This document shows positions 1-5,682 of a stretch of 10,334 nt of DNA, piece by piece (the first letter of the stretch is position 1; every line of letters begins with the position of its first letter). The position numbers and the translations under genes are program-made. This stretch comes from Alphaproteobacteria bacterium UBA6038 (GTDB lineage Bacteria; Pseudomonadota; Alphaproteobacteria; Micropepsales; Micropepsaceae), in NCBI GenBank assembly GCA_002429315.1, contig DIZC01000024.1:1-10334 (forward strand), given 5' to 3'. The notes below the pieces were generated by a model. It saw only the letters and a list, made by a program, of their open reading frames with translations. It searched no databases and was not told where the DNA came from.

Positions 1-10
1 AGCAGTGCAA

Positions 11-67
11 TCCCCCTTCCGTCTCGGCGCTGGCGCGCCGATCCACCTCCCCCGCAAGCGGGGGAGG
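11..67 (-). repeat. Mosaic G/C-rich palindromic repeat, copy 1
   Basis: Read on the minus strand, this has a perfect 10-bp stem (CCTCCCCCGC, 2-base loop, at 46-67). A short spacer and a second hairpin (CGGCGC/GCGCCG) follow, then a tail containing GGAAGGGGGA. The same order (hairpin, spacer, hairpin, purine tail) recurs at 4350-4413, 4424-4485 and 5231-5284. It lies just downstream of etfB. No T-run follows the stem on the minus strand, so a simple intrinsic terminator is not supported. Confidence 0.75.
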
Positions 68-102
68 ATGATTTGGTCCAACCATCTTCGCAGGCATGAG
101 GA

Positions 103-849
103 TCAAATCGCTCCAACTTCCTTCAACTTGTCCACCAGCTCCGTCGCGGTCTTCAGCTTCACGCCGGCGACGCGCTTGGGCGGCTCCGTCACCTTCAGCA
201 CCTTCAGCCGCGGCGCGATATCGATGCCGTAATCGGCCGGCGATTTCTGGTCGATCGGCTTCTTCTTCGCCTTCATGATGTTGGGCAGGGACGCGTAGCG
301 CGGCTCGTTCAGGCGCAGATCGGTGGTGATAATTGCGGGGAGTTTCACCTCGACAGTTTGAAGGCCGCCGTCGATTTCGCGTTCGACGTCGGCCTTGCCG
401 TCTCCCATCTCGAGTTTGTGGGCGAATGTCGCTTGCGGCCATCCAAGAAGGGCGGCGAGCATCTGGCCGGTCTGGTTGGAATCGTCGTCGATCGCCTGCT
501 TGCCGAGAATGACGAGCCCGGGCTGCTCGGCATCGCAAATCCCTTTGAGGATTTTCGCGACCGCCAGCGGCTCGACCTCGCCGTCCACCTTCACCAGGAT
601 GCCGCGGTCGGCGCCCATCGCGAGGGCGGTGCGGATCGTTTCGCCCGCCTGCTGCGGACCGATCGACACGGCGATAATCTCGGTGGCCTTGCCCTTTTCC
701 TTCAGGCGGATCGCCTCCTCGACGCCGATCTCGTCGAAGGGGTTCATGCTCATCTTGACGTTCGCCAGATCGACGCCGGAGCCGTCCGCCTTCACGCGAA
801 CCTTCACGTTGAAGTCGATCACCCGTTTGACCGGGACAATGACCTTCAT
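103..849 (-). CDS. etfB: Electron transfer flavoprotein beta subunit (EtfB)
   Basis: This 248-aa protein has the usual EtfB length. EtfB pairs with EtfA, which carries FAD; the dimer takes electrons from acyl-CoA and other flavin dehydrogenases and passes them to ETF:ubiquinone oxidoreductase. The N-terminus MKVIVPVKRV is typical. Residues about 119-141 (AIDDDSNQTGQ...) match the nucleotide (AMP) binding segment. Residues 155-175 fit the family signature (V-x-R-x-x-D-G-G-x-Q ... P-A-I-I-T). The loop after it (RYASLPNIMKAKKK) is the conserved partner-recognition loop. The ATG at 849 is the only start that fits the family; a purine-rich GGGAAGG lies rather far upstream of it. etfA, usually next to it, would lie off the left edge and is not visible. 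The 214-bp gap upstream holds a plausible promoter. Confidence 0.97.
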   Translation of the reverse strand: MKVIVPVKRVIDFNVKVRVKADGSGVDLANVKMSMNPFDEIGVEEAIRLKEKGKATEIIAVSIGPQQAGETIRTALAMGADRGILVKVDGEVEPLAVAKILKGICDAEQPGLVILGKQAIDDDSNQTGQMLAALLGWPQATFAHKLEMGDGKADVEREIDGGLQTVEVKLPAIITTDLRLNEPRYASLPNIMKAKKKPIDQKSPADYGIDIAPRLKVLKVTEPPKRVAGVKLKTATELVDKLKEVGAI

Positions 850-943
850 GCGGTTTGAATGCCTTCCCGAAAGGCGGCGTTTTTATCCCGGAACCGAACG
901 AGGCAACCGGGCCCCTCACTGCGCCGTCTGTTGTGCGGCGCAA

Positions 944-973
944 AAACTAGGTCCGGAGGTGATGAATTGTCAA
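944..973 (-). promoter_or_regulatory. Candidate sigma-70-type promoter for etfB
   Basis: On the minus strand a perfect TTGACA (973-968) is followed, 18 bases later, by TAGTTT (949-944), a weak -10 match. It lies about 95 bases upstream of the etfB ATG, in the only gap before that gene, so it would give a long leader. The -35 box is strong; the -10 box is the weak point. Confidence 0.4.
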
Positions 974-1063
974 CGCGCGCTTTTGGCTGGCTGCCTAACC
1001 ATTCTCGCATCGCGAAACCGCGGGCAAATCTGGTGCGCCGCAGCATTTCGGACGAACGCCGCG

Positions 1064-1465
1064 TCACTCCGCCGCAGTGCGCGCCGGCTGCTGCTTCAGG
1101 GTCGACAGGTAGCTCACCACGTCTTGCGCGTCGGCCGGATTGCTGAAGCCGGGAAAGGTCATACGGATTCCGGGGATCATTTTCTGCGGGCCGGCGAGAT
1201 AGGCGGCCAGCTTGTCCGGCGTCCACACGACCCCTGCGCCCTTCATCGCGCTTGAGTAGCTGAAACCAATGATCGAGCCGGACGGCCGCACCACGCCGAA
1301 CAGGTTGGGACCGATCTTGTTGCCGGCGTCGCGGTCGGCGTTGTGGCACACGGTGCATTTGGCGCTGAACAGCTCTTTGCCATGCGCGGCATCGGCGGCG
1401 CGCGCGGCTTGCGCCAACGACGACGCGACGACAGCGGCGCAGGTGAGACTCAGAACGCGGTCCAT
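1064..1465 (-). CDS. Periplasmic class I (c2-type) cytochrome c
   Basis: This 133-aa monoheme cytochrome c has a signal peptide at residues 1-23, ending in an A-x-A site (QAARA). The heme site is C37-T-V-C40-H41. M102 in GIRMTFPG is the probable second axial ligand. The segments IGPNLFGVV, GFSYSSAMKG and the C-terminal YLSTLK helix are typical of alphaproteobacterial cytochrome c2/c550 proteins, which carry single electrons in the periplasm. The ATG at 1465 lies inside the end of the upstream barrel gene (16-base overlap). GAGG stands 8 bases before the ATG, so translation is probably coupled. The overlap suggests it takes or gives electrons to the heme-bearing outer-membrane protein upstream. 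The exact redox partner is inferred, not shown. Confidence 0.93.
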   Translation of the reverse strand: MDRVLSLTCAAVVASSLAQAARAADAAHGKELFSAKCTVCHNADRDAGNKIGPNLFGVVRPSGSIIGFSYSSAMKGAGVVWTPDKLAAYLAGPQKMIPGIRMTFPGFSNPADAQDVVSYLSTLKQQPARTAAE

Positions 1466-2832
1466 AGGAACAGCCTCAGCGTGTTGTTGTCGGATGCGTC
1501 GTGCCCCGCGCCATCGAAGTTCGTGCTGGCGCCGTTGAAGGTGGTGAACACGACGTACTGCACGCCGACGCGCAGATTGACGCGCGTGCCGAGCGGTGGG
1601 TTGTCGCCACCGAACGGGGTGACGTCGGCCTGGAAGATGAATCCCGAACTGTCGGGGCTGAAGGTGCGGCTGTCGGCGTAGAGCAGTGGATCGCGCCGCC
1701 CCTGAATGTCGAACGCGCCGGCGGTCAGGCCGACCGTGTTCTTGTAGGTGTAGGAAGCGTTGAGGTTGAGCTCCTCCAGATCGAGGGCGCGGTTGAGCGC
1801 GCCCCCCAGCGCCTGCGTGGCGGCGAGGTTCTGGGATTCGTGGATGTAGCGGCCGTTGAGTGTGACGATGTTGCTGCCGTCGCCGGTGTACTGGTACGAC
1901 GCATCCAGCCCCACGTCGCGGAAATTGTCCGTCGCGCCGGTGCTGCGGTCGCGGCCGGGGAACAGATCGGCGAACAGGGCGAAGGCGCCCACCTCGAAAT
2001 TCTGCTCGCCGTAATCCTGCTGCCAGGCGACGCGGACATAGGGCGCGGCGCCGTCGATCTCGCTGGTGTCGCCGGGATCGACGCCGACCGTCTTCAGGAA
2101 TCCGGTGGACAGCGACCGGTAAAGCCCGGCCTCCGTGTACAGACGATCGTCCCACCAGGCGTAGGCGGAAAGCCCCAGCACGTTCTGCGCCAGCGCATCG
2201 GACACCAGCGTGGCAGCATCCGGGCCTGGCATCAGATCGGACTCGGTGAACGGAAATCCCCAGCCCGGCAATGTCGCCCACACGTCCTGGATGGTGGGAT
2301 TGTTGTTGAGCGACAGGCCCAGCACGACATCGGAGCCCAGAAGCGTGGTGCGATCCACCGCGCGCAGGTCCAGATTGTCCCACGCGACGGCGCGGTCCAC
2401 GCCGCTGTAGGTGGCTTGCGCAAACCCGCCGAAATGGCTGCCGATGCCGCCGGCGAGAAACAGGCTGATCTCGTCGATGGTGGTGTTGTCGTTCACCGCG
2501 TAATGCGGCGCCGGCGGCTCCGGCTGATCCTTCTCTGTGTGCACGAACGACGCCACCGCCATGGCGGAGACCGGCGCGGTGAAGGTGCCGCCCGCGCGCA
2601 AGGTGTAACCGTTGAGCTTGAAGCGGCGGCCGAACGGGGTGAGCTGCGGGCCGAAGGCGCCGATGTGGCACATCTGGCAGGGCTGCCCGGTTTGCACCGC
2701 GAACGCCGGCACCGCCGCGGCCGGCGCCGCGCCAAACCCGAACGCGGCCGCGCTCAGCAGCACCGGCCAGAATCGCAAGCCTCTCCCGTTCCGCGCACGC
2801 CTCCGCGCGCGGCCGAAAAAACCCGGTCGCAT
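1450..2832 (-). CDS. Outer-membrane beta-barrel protein with N-terminal heme c site (Cyc2-like)
   Basis: This 460-aa protein begins with an Arg-rich n-region and a hydrophobic stretch (about 21-40) ending in AAPAAA or VPAFA, a signal peptide. A single heme site follows at C52-Q-M-C55-H56, then PQLTPFGRRFKLNGYT. The remaining ~380 residues alternate polar and aromatic/hydrophobic residues, rich in Asn, Asp, Gly and Tyr, and end in LRLFLWTAF. A terminal Phe is the usual outer-membrane barrel signal. This layout (signal, short CxxCH segment with P-x-L-x-x-FG-x-x-FK, large barrel) matches fused cytochrome-porins such as Cyc2 of iron oxidisers. Related proteins also occur in bacteria not known to oxidise iron, so iron oxidation is only one possibility. 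The ATG at 2832 has GGGGGG 5 bases upstream. The next gene overlaps its end. Confidence 0.8.
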   Translation of the reverse strand: MRPGFFGRARRRARNGRGLRFWPVLLSAAAFGFGAAPAAAVPAFAVQTGQPCQMCHIGAFGPQLTPFGRRFKLNGYTLRAGGTFTAPVSAMAVASFVHTEKDQPEPPAPHYAVNDNTTIDEISLFLAGGIGSHFGGFAQATYSGVDRAVAWDNLDLRAVDRTTLLGSDVVLGLSLNNNPTIQDVWATLPGWGFPFTESDLMPGPDAATLVSDALAQNVLGLSAYAWWDDRLYTEAGLYRSLSTGFLKTVGVDPGDTSEIDGAAPYVRVAWQQDYGEQNFEVGAFALFADLFPGRDRSTGATDNFRDVGLDASYQYTGDGSNIVTLNGRYIHESQNLAATQALGGALNRALDLEELNLNASYTYKNTVGLTAGAFDIQGRRDPLLYADSRTFSPDSSGFIFQADVTPFGGDNPPLGTRVNLRVGVQYVVFTTFNGASTNFDGAGHDASDNNTLRLFLWTAF

Positions 2833-2967
2833 GAGTGCCCCCCAGCGGTATCGTCAACGGCCAGCCCGCGAGGACCTTTGGGGCCGGGCCTTATGCGGAA
2901 TAGACGGGCACGGCGCCGGTTTATTCCGCTGCCGTCGCCATGCGCCGAATCCGCTGGGCGAGTGTCG

Positions 2968-3378
2968 CTACCGCGCGGTTCCCGATTTTGCCGATTCGAT
3001 CGCGGCGCGGAAGGCGATGGGATTGGCGATGTCGGGCAGCGCCACCGCATCGATGCCGGTGCCTTCGATGCGCAGATGGCCGTAGCCCAGCATGCGGCCC
3101 CAGAAGCTCTGCGTCACCCGCACGCCCTCGATGTTGTTCAGCGCGATCTCGTTGGTCGTAAGCGTGAAGAGGCCCGTCTTCTCCACGAAGCGATGGGTGG
3201 TGACGCCGATCTCCGTCGTCCATTTGCGGATCATCATGGCGAAGAAGATGACAATGCCGACGATGCACCAGAACAGCAGCACCAGCGCGAGCACCGCCTT
3301 GAAGGTGTACCACCAGTGGAAGCGCGCCCTAGCGACCAGCGCTTCGCCCGCCCCCAGCGATTGTTCGATGTAGCTCAT
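2968..3378 (-). CDS. Small membrane protein with bacterial PH (bPH2/YdbS-type) domain
   Basis: This 136-aa protein has a hydrophobic segment at about residues 27-50 (FKAVLALVLLFWCIVGIVIFF), long enough for one or two membrane passes. A bacterial pleckstrin-homology-like domain follows: ITTHRF-like GVTTHRFVEKTGLFT, then NEIALNNIEGVRV, SFWGRMLGYGHLRIEGTG and a closing P-x-x-F helix. The family is widespread and its role is unclear; some members sit at the membrane and may help assemble complexes. I chose the ATG at 3378 because GGGAGGG stands a few bases upstream. The frame stays open further upstream, but there it runs through repeat DNA and is not family-like. The gap to the next gene downstream (135 bp) makes one operon with it uncertain. 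An 8-bp inverted repeat (GCGGAATA/TATTCCGC) lies in that gap at 2895-2929. Confidence 0.88.
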   Translation of the reverse strand: MSYIEQSLGAGEALVARARFHWWYTFKAVLALVLLFWCIVGIVIFFAMMIRKWTTEIGVTTHRFVEKTGLFTLTTNEIALNNIEGVRVTQSFWGRMLGYGHLRIEGTGIDAVALPDIANPIAFRAAIESAKSGTAR

Positions 3379-3483
3379 GCGACCCTCCCGCCGCTTCACG
3401 CTAGCAGATATGCGCGCCATGTGCCGCACTGTCATCCGGGCCGCCGACCTATTCCTCCAGATCATAGCGTGAGTTGAATTGAA

Positions 3484-3649
3484 CCCACCCTCCCCTTGAG
3501 GGAGGGTCGAAATTTGCGACCCCGCACTTGGTGCGGGGGGAGCAAATTTTGGGGAGGGGTCCAATTCCGCCAGCCGCAACAGGACCCCTCCCCGAAAAAT
3601 CTTCCGCTTCGCTTCAGATTTTTCGACCCTCCCTCAAGGGGAGGGTGGG
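3484..3649. repeat. Composite inverted repeat with perfect 29-base arms and nested hairpins
   Basis: The outer arms 3484-3512 and 3621-3649 are exact reverse complements (29 of 29). Nested inside are a second pair, GGGGAGGGGTCC at 3551-3562 with its complement at 3582-3593; a 7-bp hairpin CCCCGCA/TGCGGGG at 3520-3538; and an 8-bp hairpin AAAAATCT/AGATTTTT at 3595-3623. It fills much of the gap between the lipoprotein gene and the PH-domain gene (3379-3735). I see no gene in that gap. No transposase-like frame lies inside, so it is a non-coding palindromic element rather than an insertion sequence. Confidence 0.9.
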
Positions 3650-3735
3650 GATGATGCAAGCGAAGCAAACGCCAGGCCGCACTGCCGAAGGCGTTTTGAT
3701 CCCCGTTTGCCGGTCTGCCGCGATACCGCTCTGCC

Positions 3736-4263
3736 TCAGCTCGCGGGCGGCGAGAGCGGATAGATCCTCGTCTCCGGCTCCGCCTGCGATGGCTGGGGCA
3801 GCCGCTCCATCGGAAGTTCGATCTGGTGCGGATAGCTGTGGTTCGCGCCGGAGTCGAGGTCGATGATCACGCCGGTCGTCAAGCCGAGCACCCCCACGAG
3901 CCCGCCGACCCCCAAATTGCCGACCGTCACGAAGTTGAAGTCGGGGGAAACGGTCGCCGAGGCATCCTTGAAGCCGTGTTTGGTGCAGACGACGGACATG
4001 TCGTCGCCGCTTCTGGGGAGCGTGATCGCGCCGGGAGTCAGCACGTCGCCGTAATAGCGATTGTCGGTGAAGAAGGCGCAACGCGCGCCGTAGACCGGTG
4101 GCGATGTCACGCTGACGGTCTGCGCCTCGCCTTTGATGATCGTGGCGCAGCCGGACAACGCGGGCGCAAGCGCGGCCGCCGCCGCAAACGAAGCACGCGC
4201 GAGCGTGTTCGCAACCGAAGCACGCGCGAGCGTGTTCGCAAGAACAACCGCAAGCAGCTTCAT
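3736..4263 (-). CDS. Lipoprotein of unknown function (CATI...GTxQ/PEGA-like type)
   Basis: This 175-aa protein has an unusually long signal region ending in the lipobox L36-S-G-C39, so it should be lipidated at C39 and anchored in an envelope membrane. The mature part starts CATIIKGEAQTVSVTSPP and has two Cys (GARC, SVVCTKHGF) that could form a disulfide. A Gly/Val-rich segment (GNLGVGGLVGVLGLTTGV) follows, then IDLDSGANHSYPHQIEL. This pattern is common among small proteobacterial lipoproteins of unknown role, often misnamed in databases. I chose the ATG at 4263 because AAGGGG stands 7 bases upstream; a TTG at 4281 in the same frame is a less likely start. A 27-bp tandem duplication lies in the signal region. 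The role is unknown. Confidence 0.8.
   Translation of the reverse strand: MKLLAVVLANTLARASVANTLARASFAAAAALAPALSGCATIIKGEAQTVSVTSPPVYGARCAFFTDNRYYGDVLTPGAITLPRSGDDMSVVCTKHGFKDASATVSPDFNFVTVGNLGVGGLVGVLGLTTGVIIDLDSGANHSYPHQIELPMERLPQPSQAEPETRIYPLSPPAS
4189..4242 (-). repeat. In-frame 27-bp tandem duplication in a signal-peptide region
   Basis: Units 4189-4215 and 4216-4242 are identical at 26 of 27 bases and differ only in the last base. Each encodes nine residues, giving NTLARASVA then NTLARASFA in the lipoprotein. Each unit is itself nearly palindromic (GCACGC...GCGTGT core). The near identity points to a recent duplication. Confidence 0.9.
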
Positions 4264-4349
4264 GAAGCGCCCCTTCCCCAAGAACTCGACGAATATCAGT
4301 CAAGCATCGGAAAGTCCACCTGACCGGCGCGTGCGTGGGCGACCGTCAT

Positions 4350-4413
4350 CCTCCCCCGCTTGCGGGGGAGGTGTCTCGCATGAGCGAAGCGAATGCGAGA
4401 CGGTAGGGGGAGC
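4350..4413 (+). repeat. Mosaic G/C-rich palindromic repeat, copy 2
   Basis: A perfect 10-bp hairpin (CCTCCCCCGC stem, TT loop, 4350-4371) is followed by a 9-bp hairpin GTCTCGCAT/ATGCGAGAC (4373-4401) and the tail CGGTAGGGGGAG. It has the same order of parts as copy 1, but a different second hairpin. It lies in the 307-bp gap between the divergent lipoprotein and MBL-fold genes, which otherwise shows no gene. Confidence 0.8.
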
Positions 4414-4423
4414 CGCAATAACA

Positions 4424-4485
4424 TCCCCCTTCCGCCTCCCCCGCAACACGTGCGGGGTCGGCACCTCCCCCGTAAACGGGGGAGG
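4424..4485 (-). repeat. Mosaic G/C-rich palindromic repeat, copy 3 (inverted to copy 2)
   Basis: On the minus strand: hairpin CCTCCCCCGT/ACGGGGGAGG (4464-4485), spacer, hairpin CCCCGCA/TGCGGGG (4439-4457), then a tail with GGAAGGGGGA. It faces copy 2 only 10 bases away. A further piece at 4488-4512 (AAATCT...AGATTT around a GCGCTGCGCTTC loop) resembles the 3595-3623 module of the large inverted repeat, so these elements share interchangeable parts. Confidence 0.8.
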
Positions 4486-4570
4486 ACAAATCTTGCGCTG
4501 CGCTTCAGATTTTCCGACTCTTCGTCCGGGAGGGCTGTACGCTGCGCTGCGTGGGGCGTTGGAGACGAAG

Positions 4571-5359
4571 ATGAGTACGCGAATCGACGAAATTGCCGAC
4601 GACATCTACCGCATCTCCACCTTCGTGCCGGAGATCGCCGCGCCGGCGGGCTTCACCTTCAACCAGTACCTGATCGACGCGGATGCGCCGCTGCTGTTCC
4701 ATTGCGGCCCGCGCGGCATGTTCCCCGCCGTGGCGGAAGCGGCGGCGACCGTCGTGCCGCTGCCGCGCCTGCGCTGGATTTCGTTCGGCCATGTGGAATC
4801 CGACGAGTGCGGCGCGATGAATCAATGGCTGGCCGCGGCGCCCGACGCGCAGGTGGTGCACGGCGCCGTCGCGTGCCTCGTGTCGCTGAACGACCTCGCC
4901 GACCGCGCCCCCCGCGCGCTGGCCGACGGCGAAGTGCTCGATCTCGGCGGCAAGCGCGTGCGTTGGATCGATACCCCGCATGTGCCGCATGCGTGGGAAT
5001 CCGGCCTCATCTTCGAAGAGACCACGGCGACGCTATTCACCGGCGACCTGTTCACCCATGCCGGCAACGGCCCCGCCGTCACGCGGGAGAGCATCGTGCC
5101 CGCCGCCATCCAGACGGAAGAGGCGTTTCACTCCACCTCGCTCGCGCCGAACATCGGCGGCACCATTCGCCGGCTGGCGGCGCTAAGCCCCGCACGCCTC
5201 GCGGTGATGCACGGCTCCTGCTTCGAGGGTTCCTCCCTCGCGTCAGCGGGGGAGGGGGACCGCGCGCAGCGCGGTGGAGGGGGCGATTGCGTGGGCGAGC
5301 TGAACGCGCTGGCCGACTACTACGAACGCGCCCTTTCCGCCGCCCTCACGGCGGCATAG
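4571..5359 (+). CDS. Stand-alone MBL-fold protein of the flavodiiron (ODP) ligand type
   Basis: This 262-aa protein has a metallo-beta-lactamase fold. The metal motif is not H-x-H-x-D-H but H74-V-E76-S-D78, as in the di-iron domain of flavodiiron proteins. Further ligands would be H140 (or H137) in TPHVPHAWES, D159 in LFTGDLF and H214 in VMHGSCFEG, so the full set is present. Flavodiiron proteins reduce O2 or NO, but there the flavodoxin domain supplies electrons; this protein has none, so it would need a separate donor or has another role such as O2 or redox sensing. GGAG stands 6 bases before the ATG. It is the only plus-strand gene seen. Residues 221-238 (SSLASAGEGDRAQRGGGG) are encoded by a palindromic repeat and look like an insertion. 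A simpler hydrolase role is not excluded. Confidence 0.85.
   Translation: MSTRIDEIADDIYRISTFVPEIAAPAGFTFNQYLIDADAPLLFHCGPRGMFPAVAEAAATVVPLPRLRWISFGHVESDECGAMNQWLAAAPDAQVVHGAVACLVSLNDLADRAPRALADGEVLDLGGKRVRWIDTPHVPHAWESGLIFEETTATLFTGDLFTHAGNGPAVTRESIVPAAIQTEEAFHSTSLAPNIGGTIRRLAALSPARLAVMHGSCFEGSSLASAGEGDRAQRGGGGDCVGELNALADYYERALSAALTAA
5231..5284 (+). repeat. Mosaic palindromic repeat, copy 4, inserted in frame in the MBL-fold gene
   Basis: It contains an imperfect CCTCCC...GGGGGAGG hairpin (5232-5255), then a 6-bp hairpin CCGCGC/GCGCGG (5260-5274), then a GGAGGGGGC tail: the same order of parts as copies 1-3. It adds 54 bases, exactly 18 codons, between H214-G-S-C-F-E-G and the final helix (VGELNALADYYE), and keeps the frame open. 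The exact ends are inferred from the repeat layout. Confidence 0.7.
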
Positions 5360-5379
5360 GGCGGTTTTGAAGTAGAAGG

Positions 5380-5682
5380 CTACGCCGCCTTGGCGAGGCG
5401 CTGCATTTCCTGCGCGAACTCGAATTTGAGCTGCTCGCCTTCTTCGGGCGGCAGCCAGCGCGCCATGTTGGGAAACACGGTCTGCCACATGCGCGCCTCG
5501 CGCTCCGGCCACGGCATCGTTTGCGCCTCACGTGCCTTCGCGAGCAGAGCATGCAAACGAAAGCGGATCACGTTCGGATCGGGCGTGGCGTTGTGCTGCA
5601 CGGGCTGCATGCGATCTTCGCCGGGGCCAAACAGGCTTGCCTGCGGCGTTGCATTCCCGAAAAGATCAGTGTCGTCCGTCAT
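5380..5682 (-). CDS. Conserved-looking 100-aa protein of unknown function, coupled to the restriction enzyme gene
   Basis: I do not recognise a characterised family. The 100-aa soluble protein starts MTDDTDLFGN, has an N-terminal half rich in Pro, Asn and Gln (ASLFGPGEDRMQ), and then a more ordered, helix-forming half with four Trp-or-Phe landmarks: MPWPEREARMWQTVFPNMARWLPPEE, ending in KFEFAQEMQRLAKAA. No signal peptide, membrane segment or metal motif is visible. The ATG at 5682 overlaps the end of the restriction-modification gene by 17 bases, and AGAGG lies 2 bases upstream of it, so the two are probably translated together. This suggests an accessory role in that system, which is inference only. 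The gene ends 20 bases from the end of the convergent MBL-fold gene. Confidence 0.75.
   Translation of the reverse strand: MTDDTDLFGNATPQASLFGPGEDRMQPVQHNATPDPNVIRFRLHALLAKAREAQTMPWPEREARMWQTVFPNMARWLPPEEGEQLKFEFAQEMQRLAKAA

Noticed and set aside
1466..2857. Minus-strand extension of the cytochrome c frame upstream to 2857
   Set aside because: The frame stays open through the barrel gene, but a clear signal peptide starts at 1465 and the extension is low-complexity Arg-rich sequence.
2895..2929. GCGGAATA/TATTCCGC inverted repeat as a terminator for the PH-domain gene
   Set aside because: The 8-bp stem has a 19-base loop and no T-run on the minus strand.
1501..3477. Long plus-strand open frame (658 codons) across the barrel and PH-domain genes
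   Set aside because: It lies opposite two well-supported genes, is rich in Arg, Ala and Gly with no domain, and is a typical chance frame in high-G+C DNA.
3484..3649. The large inverted repeat as a MITE or insertion sequence
   Set aside because: The arms are perfect, but I could not see a target-site duplication at the outer ends, and no transposase frame is present. It is kept as a palindromic repeat only.
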